Shown piece by piece: positions 6,643 through 8,206 of a DNA stretch of 8,206 nt. Position numbers and translations under genes: made by a program. The first letter of the stretch is position 1. Every line of letters begins with the position of its first letter. Under the pieces are notes generated by a model that saw only the letters and a list, made by a program, of their open reading frames with translations, did no database searches and was not told the origin of the DNA. The DNA is from Actinomycetota bacterium (GTDB lineage Bacteria > Actinomycetota > Actinomycetes > Nanopelagicales > Nanopelagicaceae): contig WLHY01000034.1 in NCBI GenBank assembly GCA_009702465.1, positions 1 to 8,206 of the forward strand, given 5' to 3'.

Positions 6643-6656
6643 GATCTTCTCCTTCT
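6643..6656 (-). promoter_or_regulatory. Strong ribosome binding site fixing the secY TTG start
   Basis: In the mRNA sense AGAAGGAG (6656-6649) is followed by a 6-nt spacer and the TTG at 6642. It is one of the best Shine-Dalgarno sequences in the window and shows that the non-ATG codon is the true secY start. Confidence 0.75.
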
Positions 6657-6668
6657 AAATAACTTTGA

Positions 6669-7109
6669 TTAAAGGGTTTTAGCTGATCCACCAGCTGCTG
6701 AGATTTTTTCAGTTGCAGACTTAGAAAATGCGTGCGCAGCTACAGAAACCTTCACTGAGATATCGCCATTTCCTAGAACCTTTACTGGGTAACCCTTGCG
6801 AGCTGCTCCTTTTTTAACTAAATCTTCAATTGTTACATCGCCACCCTTTGGGTACAACGCATTAATTGTTGAGATGTTAACCGCCTGGTACTCGGTACGC
6901 TCTGGATTTTTAAATCCACGTAACTTTGGCAAACGCATTACAAGCGGAAGCTGACCACCTTCGAAGCCGGCACGAACTACGTTACGAGCACGAGTTCCTT
7001 TACCGCCACGACCTGCAGTCTTTCCCTTTGAAGCTTCACCGCGACCCTTACGAGTCTTCTTAGTTTTTGCACCAGGAGCTGGACGTAAATGATGAACCTT
7101 AAGCACCAT
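6669..7109 (-). CDS. rplO: 50S ribosomal protein L15
   Basis: L15 is a late-assembly large-subunit protein that contacts 23S rRNA. The 146-residue product begins [15 protein letters not shown]. It then has the glycine/arginine-rich extended arm [20 protein letters not shown] (18-37) and [18 protein letters not shown] (49-66). The globular C-terminal domain includes [16 protein letters not shown] (106-121) and the family-ending [17 protein letters not shown] (125-141). The ATG at 7109 lies 2 nt after the rpmD stop. A near-consensus AGGAGGTT ribosome binding site (7125-7118), 8 nt away, is embedded in the last rpmD codons. The order rpmD-rplO-secY is the classical spc arrangement. Confidence 0.98.
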   Translation of the reverse strand: MVLKVHHLRPAPGAKTKKTRKGRGEASKGKTAGRGGKGTRARNVVRAGFEGGQLPLVMRLPKLRGFKNPERTEYQAVNISTINALYPKGGDVTIEDLVKKGAARKGYPVKVLGNGDISVKVSVAAHAFSKSATEKISAAGGSAKTL

Positions 7110-7111
7110 TG

Positions 7112-7294
7112 TTATTCAACCTCCTCTACTGCAATCAGGTGGCGAACGGCGTAAACCATGCCACGAATTTCTGGACGATCCTCTTTTACAACTACATCTC
7201 CGATTCGCTTTAATCCAAGTGAACGCAAAGTGTTGCGTTGATCAGGTGGATTACCGATCTTTGATCGTACTTGTGTAACTTTTAAGCGAGGCAT
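7112..7294 (-). CDS. rpmD: 50S ribosomal protein L30
   Basis: L30 is a small large-subunit protein. The 60-residue product matches the bacterial family length and fold: a [11 protein letters not shown] strand (4-14) typical of L30, the helix [20 protein letters not shown] (15-34), and a final strand/helix with [14 protein letters not shown] (47-60). Its ATG overlaps the rpsE stop by one base (TAATG at 7292-7296), and its last codons carry the rplO ribosome binding site. Confidence 0.97.
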   Translation of the reverse strand: MPRLKVTQVRSKIGNPPDQRNTLRSLGLKRIGDVVVKEDRPEIRGMVYAVRHLIAVEEVE

Positions 7295-7911
7295 TAGGCA
7301 CCTACCGTAACTTGTGCTGCGATTAAGCGAGTGATCGCTGCTGGCGCAACATCTTCTAGTGGACGGCCACGTCGTGCAGCGATTGCAGTTGGGTTCTCCA
7401 ACATACGAAGTGCAGCAGCGGTTGCGTGAACCATATTAATTGGATTTCCAGATCCTAAAGATTTGGTTAATACATCGGTGATACCAGCGCACTCAAGAAC
7501 TGCACGTACTGGACCTCCAGCAATAACACCGGTACCTGGTGAGGCTGGTCGAAGCAAAATTACTCCGGCAGCTTTCTCCCCTTGTACTGGGTGAGGAATT
7601 GTTCCGTTAAGAATTGGAACCTTAAAGAAGTTTTTCTTTCCATCTTCAACCGCTTTTGCAATTGCTTGTGGAACTTCCTTAGCTTTTCCATATCCAACGC
7701 CAACCATGCCCTTGCCATCGCCAACAACAATTAATGCAGTAAAGGAGAAACGACGTCCACCTTTAACAACTTTGGCAACACGGTTGATGAAAACTACTCG
7801 CTCTGTGTATGGTGATTTTTCCTTTTGGAAATCGCCATCGCGGCGTTCGCGCTTGTCGCGACCACCTTTAGGACGCGCTTCGCGTGTGGTTGGGGTAGGT
7901 GTCTCAGCCAT
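7294..7911 (-). CDS. rpsE: 30S ribosomal protein S5
   Basis: S5 acts in decoding fidelity, forms the mRNA entry tunnel with S3 and S4, and is the classical spectinomycin-resistance locus. The 205-residue protein has a charged low-complexity N-terminal extension (about 1-33), common in actinobacteria. The S5 double-stranded-RNA-binding domain follows with [20 protein letters not shown] (37-56) and [20 protein letters not shown] (62-81). The C-terminal domain has [20 protein letters not shown] (119-138) and [14 protein letters not shown] (151-164). The loop around VKGGRRFSF, where spectinomycin mutations fall in E. coli, looks wild type. The ATG overlaps the rplR stop by one base (TAATG at 7909-7913), and the stop likewise overlaps rpmD. 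Confidence 0.98.
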   Translation of the reverse strand: MAETPTPTTREARPKGGRDKRERRDGDFQKEKSPYTERVVFINRVAKVVKGGRRFSFTALIVVGDGKGMVGVGYGKAKEVPQAIAKAVEDGKKNFFKVPILNGTIPHPVQGEKAAGVILLRPASPGTGVIAGGPVRAVLECAGITDVLTKSLGSGNPINMVHATAAALRMLENPTAIAARRGRPLEDVAPAAITRLIAAQVTVGA

Positions 7912-8206
7912 TAGAACTCCAATCCATTTGCACGAGCACTAGTTGCAACAGCTGCAACACGTCCGTGGAACTTATTGCCACCGCGGTCAAAGACCACTGT
8001 AGATACACCTTTTTCTTTTGCACGCTTTGCGATTAACTCGCCAACCTGCTTTGCCTTAGCGGTTTTATCGCCAGTAAAGGTACGTAGCTCTTTCTCCATT
8101 GTTGATGCTGATGCCAAAGTTTGTGACTTTGAATCATCAACGATCTGAACAAATAGATGACGAGCAGAACGTGAAACAACTAAACGTGGACGCTCTGGTG
8201 TGCCAA
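7911..8206 (-). CDS. rplR: 50S ribosomal protein L18, C-terminal part (5' end outside window)
   Basis: L18 binds 5S rRNA in the central protuberance. The frame is open to the right edge of the window and gives 97 residues: [40 protein letters not shown], then [40 protein letters not shown] and ARANGLEF. The ERPRL-RS-RH segment and the VVFDRGG-YHGR-type motif (here [11 protein letters not shown]) with the GLEF end are diagnostic. Only the start and the basic N-terminus (roughly 25-30 residues by family comparison) are missing. An apparent TTG start at 8117 is internal to the gene and should not be used. The stop overlaps the rpsE ATG by one base. Confidence 0.97.
   Translation of the reverse strand, partial: GTPERPRLVVSRSARHLFVQIVDDSKSQTLASASTMEKELRTFTGDKTAKAKQVGELIAKRAKEKGVSTVVFDRGGNKFHGRVAAVATSARANGLEF

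Noticed and set aside
8115..8117. TTG at 8117 as the start of the L18 gene
   Set aside because: The frame stays open to the window edge and encodes conserved L18 sequence ([13 protein letters not shown]) upstream, so this codon is internal.

Overview
The window is a contiguous piece of a bacterial spc/alpha ribosomal-protein cluster, and every supported gene is on the minus strand. Read in the direction of transcription (high to low coordinates), the order is rplR (5' end missing), rpsE, rpmD, rplO, secY, adk, map, a SIS-domain sugar-phosphate gene of the NagB-II type, nagA, infA, rpmJ, rpsM, rpsK and rpsD (3' end missing). The backbone secY-adk-map-infA-rpmJ-rpsM-rpsK-rpsD and the sequences of SecY, S11, S13 and Adk fit an actinobacterium. 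The base composition is AT-rich (low-to-mid 40s % GC by eye) and the spacing is very tight. My best guess is therefore a streamlined, low-GC freshwater actinobacterium of the acI / Nanopelagicales kind. That placement is inference, not proof.

Right part (about 4700-8206): ribosomal proteins L18, S5, L30 and L15, then the SecY translocon channel and adenylate kinase, packed with 1-nt TAATG stop/start overlaps or gaps of 2-26 nt. Middle part (1756-4698): methionine aminopeptidase, then a two-gene amino-sugar module, NagB-II-like and NagA. Together these would turn GlcNAc-6-phosphate into fructose-6-phosphate, ammonia and acetate. They sit between map and infA, where actinobacteria normally have nothing or only infA. 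Left part (1-1755): IF1, L36, S13, S11 and S4, with three longer intergenic stretches of 92, 59 and 133 nt in an otherwise gapless cluster.

The most interesting element is the 133-nt gap before rpsM. In the mRNA sense it holds three consecutive hairpins. The loop of the middle one is perfectly complementary over 8 nt to a segment just upstream of the rpsM ribosome binding site, so a pseudoknot is possible. This is where gammaproteobacteria carry the S4-binding alpha-operon pseudoknot, and rpsD (S4) is two genes downstream. It is a good candidate for an autoregulatory ribosomal-protein leader. The 92-nt gap before infA contains a 7-bp inverted repeat and a weak promoter candidate, which could give infA and the alpha genes their own transcription after the nag insertion.

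Other points: four genes use non-ATG starts (secY TTG, infA TTG, rpmJ GTG, nagB-II GTG). S4, L36 and Adk all retain cysteine zinc sites that many relatives have lost. No mobile element, CRISPR array, tRNA or rRNA is visible, and there is no gene-free stretch longer than 133 bases.
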